Assembly (NCBI GenBank): GCA_951813515.1
Contig: OX638346.1
Coordinates: 2,411,617-2,475,616, forward strand
DNA: 64,000 nt
Direction: 5' to 3'
Origin: an uncultured Pseudomonadales bacterium
Lineage (GTDB): Bacteria; Pseudomonadota; Gammaproteobacteria; Pseudomonadales; Azotimanducaceae
The notes below the pieces were generated by a model. That model saw only the letters and a program-made list of their open reading frames with translations, was not told the DNA's origin and made no database searches. Shown piece after piece: positions 53,353 to 63,122 of the stretch. The translations under genes and the position numbers were made by a program. Position 1 is the first letter of the stretch. The number at the start of each line of letters is the position of its first letter.

Positions 53353-54537
53353 TTAGCGCGTGCTGCGCGCCTGATCGAGTGCGCTACGGGAATCTCCCAG
53401 CGCGCAGAGCAGTCGATCGACATCCGCGTCGGTGTGCGCTGCGGTCAGCGTGACCCGCAGCCTTGAAGTGCCTTCCGGCACTGACGGCGGGCGAATGGCC
53501 GTGCAAAGGCAACCGCGCTCTTCGAGGCCGTGGCTCATGTCCAACGCTGCCTGCGGGTCGCCGACGATCAGCGGCTGGATCGGAGATGCCGACTGCGGCA
53601 GGGTGAATCCCAGGCGTGTCGCTCCTTCCCGGAATCGTTGAACCAGGTCTTCCAGCCGGTCGCGCCGCCAGGCTTCGGCCCTGGCTATGGCGAGACTGGC
53701 GAGTGTTGCGACGGCGATCGCGGGCGGCATTGCGGTGGTATAGATGTAGTTGCGGGAACGCTGGATGAGTGTTTCGATCAGCGTTTCGCTGCCGGCGACG
53801 AAAGCGCCGGACGTGCCGAACGCCTTGCCGAAAGTCCCGACCAGCACCGGCACGTCCTCTACCGAATACCTACCCGGATCGACCAGGCCGACGCCTTCGG
53901 CCCCGTGCACGCCCATGCCGTGGGCGTCGTCGACCATGATCCAGGCATCCCGTCGTCGGGCGACGTTGACCAGTTCATCCAGCCTGCACCGGTCCCCGTC
54001 CATGCTGAAAGTGCCATCGCTGACGATCAGTTTGCGGTTGGCTTCGCTCGCGAGTTGACGGTCCAGGTCGTCGCAGTCCAGGTGGGCGTACCAGGCGAAC
54101 CGCGCACGGCTTATCCATCCGCCGTCCAGTAGCGAGGCGTGGTTTAAACGGTCCTCGCAAACCAGGTCGCCAAGGGACATCAGCGCGTTGATGACGCCGA
54201 CATTCGCCGCGTAGCCGCTGGAATATACGAGAGCCCTAGGACGCCCGGTGAACTCGGCGAGCGTGGTTTCGAGCTCATCGTGGGCCTCGGTGTGACCACA
54301 GACGAGGTGCGATGCGCCAGCCCCCACCCCCCAGTGCCCGACGCCTGCCTTGAGTGCCTCGGCGATACGGTGGTCGCCGGCGAGCCCGAGATAGTCGTTG
54401 CTGCAGAAGTTCAGCAACTCACGCCCTTCGACCCGGATGGTGCGACCCTGCCGGCTGCCGACATTGCGACGCTTCCTGTACATGTTCCCGGAACGCAGGG
54501 CGTCGAGTTTTTGCTGAAGGTCGCTGAATCCCGGCAT
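53353..54537 (-). CDS. bioF: 8-amino-7-oxononanoate synthase
   Basis: A 394-residue PLP enzyme of the alpha-oxoamine synthase family that joins pimeloyl-thioester and alanine in biotin synthesis. Visible marks are LLNFCSNDYLGLAGDHR, GVGAGASHLVCGHTEAHDELE, SDGTFSMDGDRCRLDEL, DDAHGMGVHG and the PLP lysine in GTFGKAFGTSGAFV. Glycine C-acetyltransferase or serine palmitoyltransferase is possible but the motifs are nearer BioF. No other bio genes are seen in the window. Confidence 0.87.
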   Translation of the reverse strand: MPGFSDLQQKLDALRSGNMYRKRRNVGSRQGRTIRVEGRELLNFCSNDYLGLAGDHRIAEALKAGVGHWGVGAGASHLVCGHTEAHDELETTLAEFTGRPRALVYSSGYAANVGVINALMSLGDLVCEDRLNHASLLDGGWISRARFAWYAHLDCDDLDRQLASEANRKLIVSDGTFSMDGDRCRLDELVNVARRRDAWIMVDDAHGMGVHGAEGVGLVDPGRYSVEDVPVLVGTFGKAFGTSGAFVAGSETLIETLIQRSRNYIYTTAMPPAIAVATLASLAIARAEAWRRDRLEDLVQRFREGATRLGFTLPQSASPIQPLIVGDPQAALDMSHGLEERGCLCTAIRPPSVPEGTSRLRVTLTAAHTDADVDRLLCALGDSRSALDQARSTR

Positions 54538-54760
54538 GGTGCCTCGATCATAGCGCGCGAACGCGCCAAGTCGCGATGTGGACCCTTGGTCACGGGGCGA
54601 TGGAGTACGAGAAAAGAAGCGAAGTGCAGCGTCGAAGAGAGTCGATCTGCCATCGACTCGGGATACCCCTTCGGCCTACGGTCGTTGGATGGTTGCACCG
54701 CGATCCGATGCCGGCATGGAGAACGCTCCGTGCGGCGCACGGCACTGCGGCGCCAGGCGG

Positions 54761-56548
54761 ATGGCAGAGGCAGACCGGTTCATTGCGGCCACCTGGACGG
54801 AAACGGCGTCGGGGTTCGGCGTCCCGTCCTGGGTGCTGCTCGCCTTCGGCGTCGTCGCCGGAGTCGCACATCTCATCGGTATTGCCGAGTTTTCTGGCGC
54901 GCCGCTCAGGCTGACATCGGAGTTCGTGGCGCAGCACATCGCCGAGGCATTCCGCGGCCCGGCGTACCTATTGCTCATCCTTTGCGGCGGCGAAATCGTT
55001 GATCGGGATACAGCAGCGGGCGTCGTACCGAAGGTTGCGGCGCTGGGGGCCGTCGTTCTTGCCGCATTGACCGCATTCGGGGCCGCCGCCATCGCTGCCC
55101 AGGTGGCATGGGGCCAGCCGCCGCTCGACCCTGTTCTCTGCGCGTATGCCGTCTACATCAATTTCGGCTGGCACGTGTTCCTCCTGGCGGCGGCGTCTAT
55201 CGCCATTCAGGTCGCGGTGCGCAACGCAGCCAGCACCGGCGCGTTTTCCGGCGCGCCAGCGATCAGGGATGTCTTTCGCAGCAAGTGGTTCGGCATGCTG
55301 GTCGCCGCGGCGTTCTTCCTCGCCGTGCGGGTACTGGGCGATGCGCCGTTCGGCCCGGCAGCCGTCCGCTACTCGGGGATGAACGGCTACGGGCATTACC
55401 TTGGCCGGTTCTACGCGTCGGGACTTTGCTGGACGGCCTTCACGGTGCTCCTCATGCTCTCCGTCCATGCGTGGACCCGTGGCGACCGGTCGGTCCGGAA
55501 GCGATGGCGACTCCCGGAAGAAATCGTCAATATCGGCGCTCCAGCCGTCGTGGTATGGGCCGCCACCGCCGTTTGGATCTGCGTCAACACGGGGGGCGAG
55601 CCGAATTTGACCGCCGCCTCGCACATGGAACCCCACGTCCGGGCCGGGGTTCCGGTCGTGGTGTCGATGGACCTCACCGTTGACCTCTATCCGGAGGCAC
55701 GTCGCGTGGAGAGCGGTGGTTCGATGCTGCTGGCCAACACCGGCTCCGAACCGATTAGGGAACTCAGGCTCTTTTTCCCCAGGGAAGTCCAAGTCGAGAG
55801 TGTCGACATCGCGTCGATAGTGGAACCTGTTGCCGAGCCGGGCGTCCACCGCTATGTCTTCGCGCGGCCGCTCAGGTTTGGAGAACGCGTCAGGATGGAT
55901 TTCTCACTGGCCTGGAACGACCATGAATCCGGCAAGGACAGGAATCCGCCCCGGCTGGTCGAAAACGGCACGTTCATCGAGAGCGCGGACATCCTGCCAT
56001 CCTTCGATCGCGACCCGACCCTCGAAACCCAAGGGCTTGGACCGACACGCATCAGGATGGTCATCGGGACCAGTCTGGACCAGGTCGCGGTCGGGCCGGG
56101 GTCGCTGCTGCGCGAATGGAAGGAGAACGCGCGGCGCTATTTCGAATACGAAAGGGACTTTACAAGCCAGTTCGATCCGCGCTCGAAGGCGCCCGGATCG
56201 GTGTCGCCAGGCTTCTCCGTTCACTCCGGCAGGTACGCGATGACCCGCAGCCGCTGGAACGACACGGTCGTGGAGGTCTACTACCCCCCGGAGCATGGTC
56301 GGAACGTCGGCTCGATGCTCCGATGCGTCAGGCAGTCCCTCGGGCATGCCGCGCGGTCATCGTGGCCATACCGGGGTGGATTGCTGCGAATTGTCGAAAC
56401 CCCTTACCGGGGCGAAGCGCGCGTGTTTCCCCACACGGTCCTGTTCTCCGAACGAAGGGAATTCGCATTCGACGTTGGCCGCGGCGCGGGGCTCGATGCG
56501 CTTTGCGCGAGCGTTGCCGACCGAGTCGCGCAGCAGCGCTTGTGGTGA
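54761..56548 (+). CDS. ABC-2/M1-peptidase-like membrane protein truncated at the zinc motif
   Basis: A 595-residue protein from the ATG at 54761. The N-terminal half has about six to seven membrane helices of the ABC-2 permease kind (GVPSWVLLAFGVVAGVAHLIG ...); the C-terminal half matches the N-terminal beta-domain of M1 aminopeptidases (YAMTRSRWNDTVVEVYYPPEH, RIVETPYRGEARVFPHTVLFSE). At its very end, VADRVAQQRLW takes the place of the family's VAHEVAHQWWG: His, Glu and His of HExxH are replaced by Asp, Arg and Gln (587-591), and a stop follows. The catalytic domain is therefore absent. It is either a decayed gene or a non-enzymatic remnant. Confidence 0.68.
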   Translation: MAEADRFIAATWTETASGFGVPSWVLLAFGVVAGVAHLIGIAEFSGAPLRLTSEFVAQHIAEAFRGPAYLLLILCGGEIVDRDTAAGVVPKVAALGAVVLAALTAFGAAAIAAQVAWGQPPLDPVLCAYAVYINFGWHVFLLAAASIAIQVAVRNAASTGAFSGAPAIRDVFRSKWFGMLVAAAFFLAVRVLGDAPFGPAAVRYSGMNGYGHYLGRFYASGLCWTAFTVLLMLSVHAWTRGDRSVRKRWRLPEEIVNIGAPAVVVWAATAVWICVNTGGEPNLTAASHMEPHVRAGVPVVVSMDLTVDLYPEARRVESGGSMLLANTGSEPIRELRLFFPREVQVESVDIASIVEPVAEPGVHRYVFARPLRFGERVRMDFSLAWNDHESGKDRNPPRLVENGTFIESADILPSFDRDPTLETQGLGPTRIRMVIGTSLDQVAVGPGSLLREWKENARRYFEYERDFTSQFDPRSKAPGSVSPGFSVHSGRYAMTRSRWNDTVVEVYYPPEHGRNVGSMLRCVRQSLGHAARSSWPYRGGLLRIVETPYRGEARVFPHTVLFSERREFAFDVGRGAGLDALCASVADRVAQQRLW

Positions 56549-56603
56549 ACTTTCGGCGGGTTCACGTTACTACTGTTGCTGACAGACGTGAAACGGAGCA
56601 TAG

Positions 56604-57149
56604 ATGTCAGAATCTCAGACGATCGTGGTCAAGCCGCAACCGGACGCCCCCCGAGGGTGGCATATGGCAGGCAGCGAGAGGATCGCCTACATCGCTGACG
56701 TTGACTCAGACGTATCCCGTAGTGGGAGGGCAAGCGGTTTACTGAAGTCCAACAGACGCAAGATCAATGGCTTCGGAACGCTCATGCAGAACCTTTCGCC
56801 CGTGCGGTATGTCGGCAAGCGCGTCAGGCTGTCGTGCTACCTCAGGAGCTCGGGTATCAGTGGCTGGGCGGGATTGTGGATTCGCGTAGATGGGGCGGGT
56901 TCCGGTCGGCCGTTGGCTTTCGACAACATGCAGGACCGACCGATCAGGGGAACGGCGGACTGGACTGAGTGCGTCGTTGTGGTGGATGTACACCGGCAGG
57001 CGAGCAACATCGCCTTCGGCGTGCTGCTCGAAGGAACGGGAAGCGTGTGGATCGACGAGATGAAGTTCGAAGTCGTAGACAGGGCGGTGCCATTGACGGG
57101 CACCCGGGTCCTCCCGGAAGAGCCACAGAATCTGAGCTTCGATCTGTAA
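56604..57149 (+). CDS. Jelly-roll-like domain protein often linked to regulators
   Basis: A 181-residue soluble protein with a single beta-sandwich domain: LLKSNRRKINGFGTLMQNLS, YVGKRVRLSCYLRSSGISGWAGLWIRVDG, LAFDNMQDRPIRGTADWTEC and GTGSVWIDEMKFEVV. I know this pattern as a stand-alone or C-terminal domain of proteobacterial regulators, similar to carbohydrate-binding modules, with unknown ligand. A stem-forming repeat (TTCACGT 56561-56567 and ACGTGAA 56586-56592) lies just before its ribosome site. It precedes the sigma gene by 29 bp and may sense the signal for it. Confidence 0.65.
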   Translation: MSESQTIVVKPQPDAPRGWHMAGSERIAYIADVDSDVSRSGRASGLLKSNRRKINGFGTLMQNLSPVRYVGKRVRLSCYLRSSGISGWAGLWIRVDGAGSGRPLAFDNMQDRPIRGTADWTECVVVVDVHRQASNIAFGVLLEGTGSVWIDEMKFEVVDRAVPLTGTRVLPEEPQNLSFDL

Positions 57150-57178
57150 GGATGGGGCCAAGGCGTTAGCGACAAGGG

Positions 57179-57727
57179 ATGCGTGAAGCTTCGGACCATG
57201 CGTCCGACGAGCGCTTAGCGTTACGTTTCCTCGCAGGCGACCAGGGCGCGTTTGAGCCGTTGGTCTTGCGGTACCAAAATCCGGTCCACAGGTTCGTATG
57301 TTGGATGGTTGACGAAAACGCCGAGGACTTGACTCAGGATATCTTCGTCGAAGTCCATCGATCCTTGGCGACTTGGCGTCACCGCTCGTCGTTCCGGGCA
57401 TGGATTTACGGCGTCGCCCGCAACGTCTGTCGGCGACACCTGAGAGATGAGGGAACCCGGCGTCGTTTTTGGGGCCAGGCGGAGCACGAGCCGGTCGATT
57501 CTGGACCAGGCCCGTTGCAGAGACTCGACGACAGCGAGCAGAATAGGGCGTTGCTCGAGGCCATCGCGAATCTGTCCGCAGCGCAGCGGGTTACGTTGAT
57601 GCTGCGGGCGTGGGAAGGCATGTCCTATGACGAGATCGCCGCCGTAACGGCGGTTCCGAAAGGGACGGTGCGGTCTCGTTTGCACGCGGCGAGACAGTCG
57701 TTGGCGAAGACGCTCGACAAGGTGTGA
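57179..57727 (+). CDS. ECF RNA polymerase sigma factor
   Basis: A 182-residue group 4 sigma factor. Region 2 is seen in QNPVHRFVCWMVDENAEDLTQDIFVEVHRSLATWRHRSSFRAWIYGVARNVCRR (in segments) and region 4 in LSAAQRVTLMLRAWEGMSYDEIAAVTAVPKGTVRSRLHAARQSL. The RpoE-like spacing and its zinc-finger partner directly downstream suggest control by an anti-sigma protein. The stop overlaps the next start as GTGA. Confidence 0.9.
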   Translation: MREASDHASDERLALRFLAGDQGAFEPLVLRYQNPVHRFVCWMVDENAEDLTQDIFVEVHRSLATWRHRSSFRAWIYGVARNVCRRHLRDEGTRRRFWGQAEHEPVDSGPGPLQRLDDSEQNRALLEAIANLSAAQRVTLMLRAWEGMSYDEIAAVTAVPKGTVRSRLHAARQSLAKTLDKV

Positions 57728-58074
57728 GGGAGGGCGAATCAGTGAACTGCGCCCATGCAGAAGCGTTACTTGACGAATACGTTGATTGCGAGTTGTCTCG
57801 CCGCTGCGAGTTGGATCTCCAGACGCATCTGAGGGACTGTGCGCGTTGTCGAGCCGCCTTGGCCCGGTTGCGGAATCTGTCCGGGGCGATTCGTGCCACT
57901 GGTGCAGTCTCCGTAGTCCCTGGTTTCCGCGAACGCTTGATGGAGCGAATCGACGCTGGAGCTAAACCGGGATGGCGCCGCCGCGATACGGCACCGTTGG
58001 CCATGTTTCTCGATGAGACGATGCCGACCGATGCACTGGACGAGTTCCTGCGAGCGACGCGTAACGCCGCGTGA
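57724..58074 (+). CDS. Zinc-finger anti-sigma factor
   Basis: A 116-residue soluble protein with the anti-sigma zinc motif CELDLQTHLRDCARCRAALARL (His-x3-Cys-x2-Cys, about 36-44) preceded by CAHAEALLDEYVDCELS. It lacks the membrane helix of many such proteins, so it senses a cytoplasmic signal, perhaps redox or metal through the zinc site. The GTG at 57724 overlaps the sigma stop; an alternative GTG at 57742 has AGGGCGAAT in front and could be the true start. Confidence 0.83.
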   Translation: MREGESVNCAHAEALLDEYVDCELSRRCELDLQTHLRDCARCRAALARLRNLSGAIRATGAVSVVPGFRERLMERIDAGAKPGWRRRDTAPLAMFLDETMPTDALDEFLRATRNAA

Positions 58075-58136
58075 CCGGAGTTGGAACCCGGCCCGAAACT
58101 CTAGGCGGCGGTCTTGGTTAAGCCAAGATCGCGATG

Positions 58137-59168
58137 TCATCCGTTGGCAGGACTCTCTGGCTGGAAGCTGAATCGGTCGCCGGTGAACGCGGAAAATGTG
58201 GCGCGTGCATCCGGATGGAAGGCGTCGACCGGAGCGATGGGCGCGATGATGTGCGTATGGATTCCGGCGGCGGCATCCGCGCGAATGCCTTCCTGCACTT
58301 CCTCCACGCTGCCGATGAGGGCGATCTCGTCGATCATTTCTTCAGAGAAGGCGGCAGCCGTCCGGGCACGGTCGCGGTTCGCCCAGCCTTCCAGCAGTTC
58401 GGTGGCCGCACCCTCGTAGCCGCTCCACGCCAGGAACTTGTTGTAGACCGGATTGGCGTAGTAGGGGGCGTATCCGGATCGGAAACGGTCATAGCCCGCC
58501 TGCTTGTCGTCCGTGACCAGGACAACCTTGCGGTTGACGATCTCTATGTCCTCCCAGTTCTTTCCGGCGCGTGTGGCGCCGATCCTGACATGCTCCATCA
58601 TCTTCGGCAGCGCTTTCCTCGGCCACAGGTTGAACACGACGCCGTCGCCATACTCTGCCGCCATCTCGATCATCTTGGGTCGCAGCGCGGCGAGGTACAG
58701 CGGCGGCGGATGGTCCATGGGCGCTTGCCGATAACCGTTGCTGGATAGGGTTTCGAGGTCGAAATTGGTGCGGTCGCCGGTCAGCATGTGGCGCACGATG
58801 ATCGCCGTCTCCTTCACGCGCGTCAGCGGCTTTTCTAGGGGGATGCCGTTGAAACGGGTCATGATCGCCTCGCTGGAGGAGCCGAGACCCATGACAAACC
58901 GTCCCGGGTACACCTGTCCCAGCACGTTCGCGGTGGCCGCCAGGACCGACGGCGCGCGGGTGTAGACGGGTGTGACCGCGCATCCCACGCGCATCCGCTT
59001 GATGCAGCCACCGAGCGCCGCCAGCATCGTCAACGAATCCGGCGAACCCGCATCGGAGAACCAGGCATCCTGGTAGCCGTTTGCCTCGGCCCATTGCACG
59101 ACGTCCGCGTTCTCCTCCAAACGGTTCGAAACGGGCATGGTCACCGCGATGCGCTTCTCAAGTGACAT
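58137..59168 (-). CDS. LLM-class flavin/F420-dependent oxidoreductase
   Basis: A 343-residue luciferase-like TIM barrel. Features are EWAEANGYQDAWFSD-type opening (VVQWAEANGYQDAWFSDAG), VGCAVTPVYTRAPSVLAATA, YPGRFVMGLGSSSEAI, KPLTRVKETAIIVRHML, and PPLYLAALRPKMIEMAAEYGDGVVFN, typical of methylene-tetrahydromethanopterin reductase-like enzymes that use F420 or FMN. A related enzyme is coded at 61046-62068. The substrate is unknown. Confidence 0.85.
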   Translation of the reverse strand: MSLEKRIAVTMPVSNRLEENADVVQWAEANGYQDAWFSDAGSPDSLTMLAALGGCIKRMRVGCAVTPVYTRAPSVLAATANVLGQVYPGRFVMGLGSSSEAIMTRFNGIPLEKPLTRVKETAIIVRHMLTGDRTNFDLETLSSNGYRQAPMDHPPPLYLAALRPKMIEMAAEYGDGVVFNLWPRKALPKMMEHVRIGATRAGKNWEDIEIVNRKVVLVTDDKQAGYDRFRSGYAPYYANPVYNKFLAWSGYEGAATELLEGWANRDRARTAAAFSEEMIDEIALIGSVEEVQEGIRADAAAGIHTHIIAPIAPVDAFHPDARATFSAFTGDRFSFQPESPANG

Positions 59169-59270
59169 CGTCTTCCTCTGTCAGGGATATGGTCGCGGCG
59201 AGCCTCTCACTTTGCGGCGGCTCGACGCAACCGTATATTCTTGTCGCCGCCCTCCAGACGGGATGTATCC

Positions 59271-60320
59271 ATGAGCGAAGCCGAACTCACGCCGGTGCGG
59301 GAAGGACACCGCTTCGATGAAGGCGCGCTGCGCGCCTACATGGTCGATCACGTGGACGGGTATGGCGGAGAACCGCTGGCGGTTCGCCAGTTCGAAGGCG
59401 GCCAGAGCAACCCGACGTTTCTTCTCGAAACCCCGGGGGGCGAATACGTCATGCGGAAACAGCCGCCGGGCGAGCTGTTGCCGTCGGCGCACCAGGTGGA
59501 CCGCGAATACCGGGTGATGGATGCCCTAGCGCCGACGGACGTGCCGGTGCCGGAGATGCATTGCCTGTGCGAGGACGCGAGCGTGATCGGCACGAAGTTC
59601 TATGTCATGGAGCACGTGCGGGGTCGACTCCTGACGGAGAACCTGATGCCCGCCGTGAGCCGTGAAGAGCGCCGCGAAATCTACCTCGATATGGTTCGCA
59701 CCCTTGCGCGGCTGCACAGCGTGGACCCGGAGACGGTGGGCCTCGGCGAATTCGGCAGGCCCGGCAACTACTTCGCGCGGCAGATCAACCGTTGGAGCCG
59801 GCAGTACATCGCGTCCGAGACGGAGACGATCGAGGCGATGAACGCACTGATCGAGTGGCTGCCGAACAACGTGCCGGCCGACGTGCCGCCGGTCATCGTG
59901 CACGGCGACTATCGGTTGGGCAACCTGATCATCCACGCCGATGAGCCGCGCGTTGTCGCCATCCTCGACTGGGAACTGTCGACACTGGGCGACGGCCTGG
60001 CGGACCTGAGCTATTGGTGCCAGGAGTTCCACGGCGATCCACAGGGGCAGGGCCTGCCCGGGGCGGACCTCGAAGCGTTGAACATCCCGAACGAACAGGA
60101 CCTCGTCGACGCCTACTGCCGGGAGGCGAAGCGGCCCGCCATCGACAACTGGCCGTTCTATATCGCGTTCAACATGTTTCGCTCCGCGGGAATCGTTCAG
60201 GGCGTCTACAAGCGTGGCCTGGACGGCAACGCGAGTTCGACCCACGCGCTGGAATACAGAACCATGGCCCGGGAGCGCGCCGAGCGCGGGTGGGGGATCG
60301 TTCAGGGCATGTTGCGGTAG
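59271..60320 (+). CDS. Aminoglycoside-phosphotransferase-fold kinase (acyl-CoA dehydrogenase-associated type)
   Basis: A 349-residue kinase-fold protein. It has the N-lobe FEGGQSNPTFLLETPGGEYVMRKQPPGELLPSAHQVDREY, the catalytic loop VIVHGDYRLGNLI, and the metal motif ILDWELSTLGDGLADLSYW. This sequence type is the APH domain that is fused to acyl-CoA dehydrogenase in ACAD10-like proteins and is linked in bacteria to 4-hydroxy-acid breakdown. The ATG at 59271 is chosen; the frame opens at 59241. Confidence 0.85.
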   Translation: MSEAELTPVREGHRFDEGALRAYMVDHVDGYGGEPLAVRQFEGGQSNPTFLLETPGGEYVMRKQPPGELLPSAHQVDREYRVMDALAPTDVPVPEMHCLCEDASVIGTKFYVMEHVRGRLLTENLMPAVSREERREIYLDMVRTLARLHSVDPETVGLGEFGRPGNYFARQINRWSRQYIASETETIEAMNALIEWLPNNVPADVPPVIVHGDYRLGNLIIHADEPRVVAILDWELSTLGDGLADLSYWCQEFHGDPQGQGLPGADLEALNIPNEQDLVDAYCREAKRPAIDNWPFYIAFNMFRSAGIVQGVYKRGLDGNASSTHALEYRTMARERAERGWGIVQGMLR

Positions 60321-60336
60321 CTGCGGTAGACGTTGG

Positions 60337-61011
60337 TCAACCGAGGCCCAGGACGCTGTAGTCTCCGTCGAGAATCAATCGAAGGGAGACGTAGAGTCCG
60401 ACCAGGGGCAACAGGACCCATAGAGAATTGGCCGCGTGGACGTGGAGCACCGCTTCCATGAGACCGAGCCGTCTATGCCGCCCGGAGACGAAGAAACTCG
60501 CCCAGTACCCCGACGTGACGTAGACCCACTGCCAGAAGAGCATGGCGCCGAGCGCGCCGGCCACGGCGGGCGGCAGGAATGGAATCGTAAACGTGGCGTA
60601 GAGCACCAGCGAAGGCAGGGGCGTAATGAAGCCATTGGCGATGTCGCAGGTGAAGCCAAACGTGCGCCTGTCGGCGTAAGAGCCGTCGTACAACGAGTAG
60701 CTCGCCCAGATATCCGCCCAGAAGGATGTGGAGAACGCGTTGCTCGTCGTCACGCGCTGTTGAAGAAACAGCATTGCGGGAGATCTGCGCTGCGCCTTGC
60801 CTCGTTCGCGCCAGAAGTCGACGCGCCGCTCGACATAGTCCCGCCGAAAGTAGAGGCAGATTTCCCAGTAGCACGCCAGGAAGTTCAGCGAAAAGAACAG
60901 GCTCAGCAGGACGTGGAGGGGATCGATCTCTCCGTACGCCAGCAGACGGATGGCTATGCCGGCGAGGCAGCAGACTGTGATGGCGAGGATGCAGAATAGC
61001 CAGACGGGCAT
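60337..61011 (-). CDS. Polytopic membrane protein, unknown function
   Basis: A 224-residue integral membrane protein with five to six helices (VWLFCILAITVCCLAGIAI, LHVLLSLFFSLNFLACYWE, ITPLPSLVLYATFTIPFLPP, AGALGAMLFWQWVYVTSGYW, NSLWVLLPLVGLYVSLRLIL). The middle has conserved-looking polar residues (TSFWADIWASYSLYDGSYADRRTFGF). It vaguely recalls emopamil-binding/EXPERA proteins, but I cannot assign it. The ATG at 61011 avoids overlap with the upstream LLM gene. Confidence 0.6.
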   Translation of the reverse strand: MPVWLFCILAITVCCLAGIAIRLLAYGEIDPLHVLLSLFFSLNFLACYWEICLYFRRDYVERRVDFWRERGKAQRRSPAMLFLQQRVTTSNAFSTSFWADIWASYSLYDGSYADRRTFGFTCDIANGFITPLPSLVLYATFTIPFLPPAVAGALGAMLFWQWVYVTSGYWASFFVSGRHRRLGLMEAVLHVHAANSLWVLLPLVGLYVSLRLILDGDYSVLGLG

Positions 61012-61045
61012 CGATTGCTTCGGAGTCCTAAGGTTGCAGGCGCTG

Positions 61046-62068
<1,023 letters not shown>

Positions 62069-62084
62069 GCTTTCTCCCCGGGCT

Positions 62085-62339
62085 CTACGCGGCGACCCGC
62101 GACAGGTAGTCGATGATGTCGTTCGATTCGTACAGCCAGGTCGTCTCGCCAGACGCGTTTGTGATCTTCAGGCACGGCACCGTGGCTCGTCCTCCGCCGA
62201 CGAGAAGTTCGCGGTAGGCAGCCATGTCGCGCATGGTGTCGCGCATGGGCATGTCGATGCCGGCACGGTCGAGGAATGCCCGCACGCGGTGACAGAATGG
62301 GCAGGCGGCGTACTGGTAGAGCACGTACTGTTCGTTCAT
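62085..62339 (-). CDS. Glutaredoxin-like / GST N-terminal domain protein
   Basis: An 84-residue thioredoxin-fold protein with the dithiol site CPFC (Cys13, Cys16) in YQYAACPFCHRVRAFLD, the cis-Pro segment ATVPCLKI and YESNDIIDYL. It is the size of a glutaredoxin, although the ESNDIIDYL ending is that of glutathione transferase N-terminal domains. It would reduce disulfides or deglutathionylate proteins. It is divergent from the DsbA-like gene over 26 bp. Confidence 0.83.
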   Translation of the reverse strand: MNEQYVLYQYAACPFCHRVRAFLDRAGIDMPMRDTMRDMAAYRELLVGGGRATVPCLKITNASGETTWLYESNDIIDYLSRVAA

Positions 62340-62365
62340 GCGTTGAATTGTGACACACTCCGCGC

Positions 62366-63085
62366 ATGGCAAGGAGAGTCCGCAAAACGGAAGAAAAGCT
62401 CCGCCTCATTCGCTATGCCAGCATGGGGTTTGTCGCGCTATTCGTCGTGGTGGTCGCGGTCGTCGGGATCATCTACGGCACCGCCGTCGATGTCGGTGGC
62501 GAGGCTACGGAGGACTCCCATTACCGAGTTGTCGAAGGTGCGGGTGAGTCCCGGGCGCGAACGGTGGAGGTGGTCGAGTTCTTTTCCTATGGCTGCGTGC
62601 ATTGTCGCGACTTCGATCCGATGCTCGAAGCATGGAAGGACACATTGCCCGAGGGAGCGAGCTTCCGTCGCGCGCATGTCGGGTTCGCCGGTGGGGCCGA
62701 GGTGCTGGCGCGGGCGCATGTGGTGCTCGGTCGGGCGGGTGCGCTCGACGCGAATCACGAACGCCTGTTCCGCGCCATGCACGACCGCAACCGTGAGTTC
62801 ACCGACCGCGGGAGGCTCGCGGACTTCGTCGACGGCTACGGCATCGAGCGGGAGGTGTTTCTGGCGGCCATCGACGAGCCGAGCGTTCGCAGGAGAGTTG
62901 CTGAGATCGATCAGACGTTCCGGGAGGCGGGTCTCCTGGCCGTTCCGGCACTCGTCGTCGCTGACAAGTACGTCGTCAACATGGACATCGGCCGAAAGCC
63001 GGCCCTGGATGTCGTGGACCAACTGGTGGCGAGGGAACTCGAAGCGCGGCGGACGCAAGACTCGGACGACGACGGATCGGGTTAG
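62366..63085 (+). CDS. Membrane-anchored DsbA-like thiol-disulfide oxidoreductase
   Basis: A 239-residue protein with a single N-terminal anchor (YASMGFVALFVVVVAVVGIIYG, 17-38) and a DsbA domain with active site CVHC (Cys77, Cys80) in FFSYGCVHCRDFD and the cis-proline loop LLAVPALVV. It should form disulfides in exported proteins. A DsbA that keeps its membrane helix is less common than the soluble form. The acidic C-terminus (TQDSDDDGSG) is disordered. Confidence 0.87.
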   Translation: MARRVRKTEEKLRLIRYASMGFVALFVVVVAVVGIIYGTAVDVGGEATEDSHYRVVEGAGESRARTVEVVEFFSYGCVHCRDFDPMLEAWKDTLPEGASFRRAHVGFAGGAEVLARAHVVLGRAGALDANHERLFRAMHDRNREFTDRGRLADFVDGYGIEREVFLAAIDEPSVRRRVAEIDQTFREAGLLAVPALVVADKYVVNMDIGRKPALDVVDQLVARELEARRTQDSDDDGSG

Positions 63086-63087
63086 CG

Positions 63088-63115
63088 GCGGTTGCCGGCG
63101 CTCTGCCGGAACCGC
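63088..63115. terminator. Hairpin between convergent dsbA-like and GNAT genes
   Basis: GCGGTT-G-CCGGC, loop GCTCT, GCCGG-AACCGC. It is placed symmetrically between two convergent stops, with no T run, so the terminator function is only likely. Confidence 0.45.
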
Positions 63116-63122
63116 GTAACGA

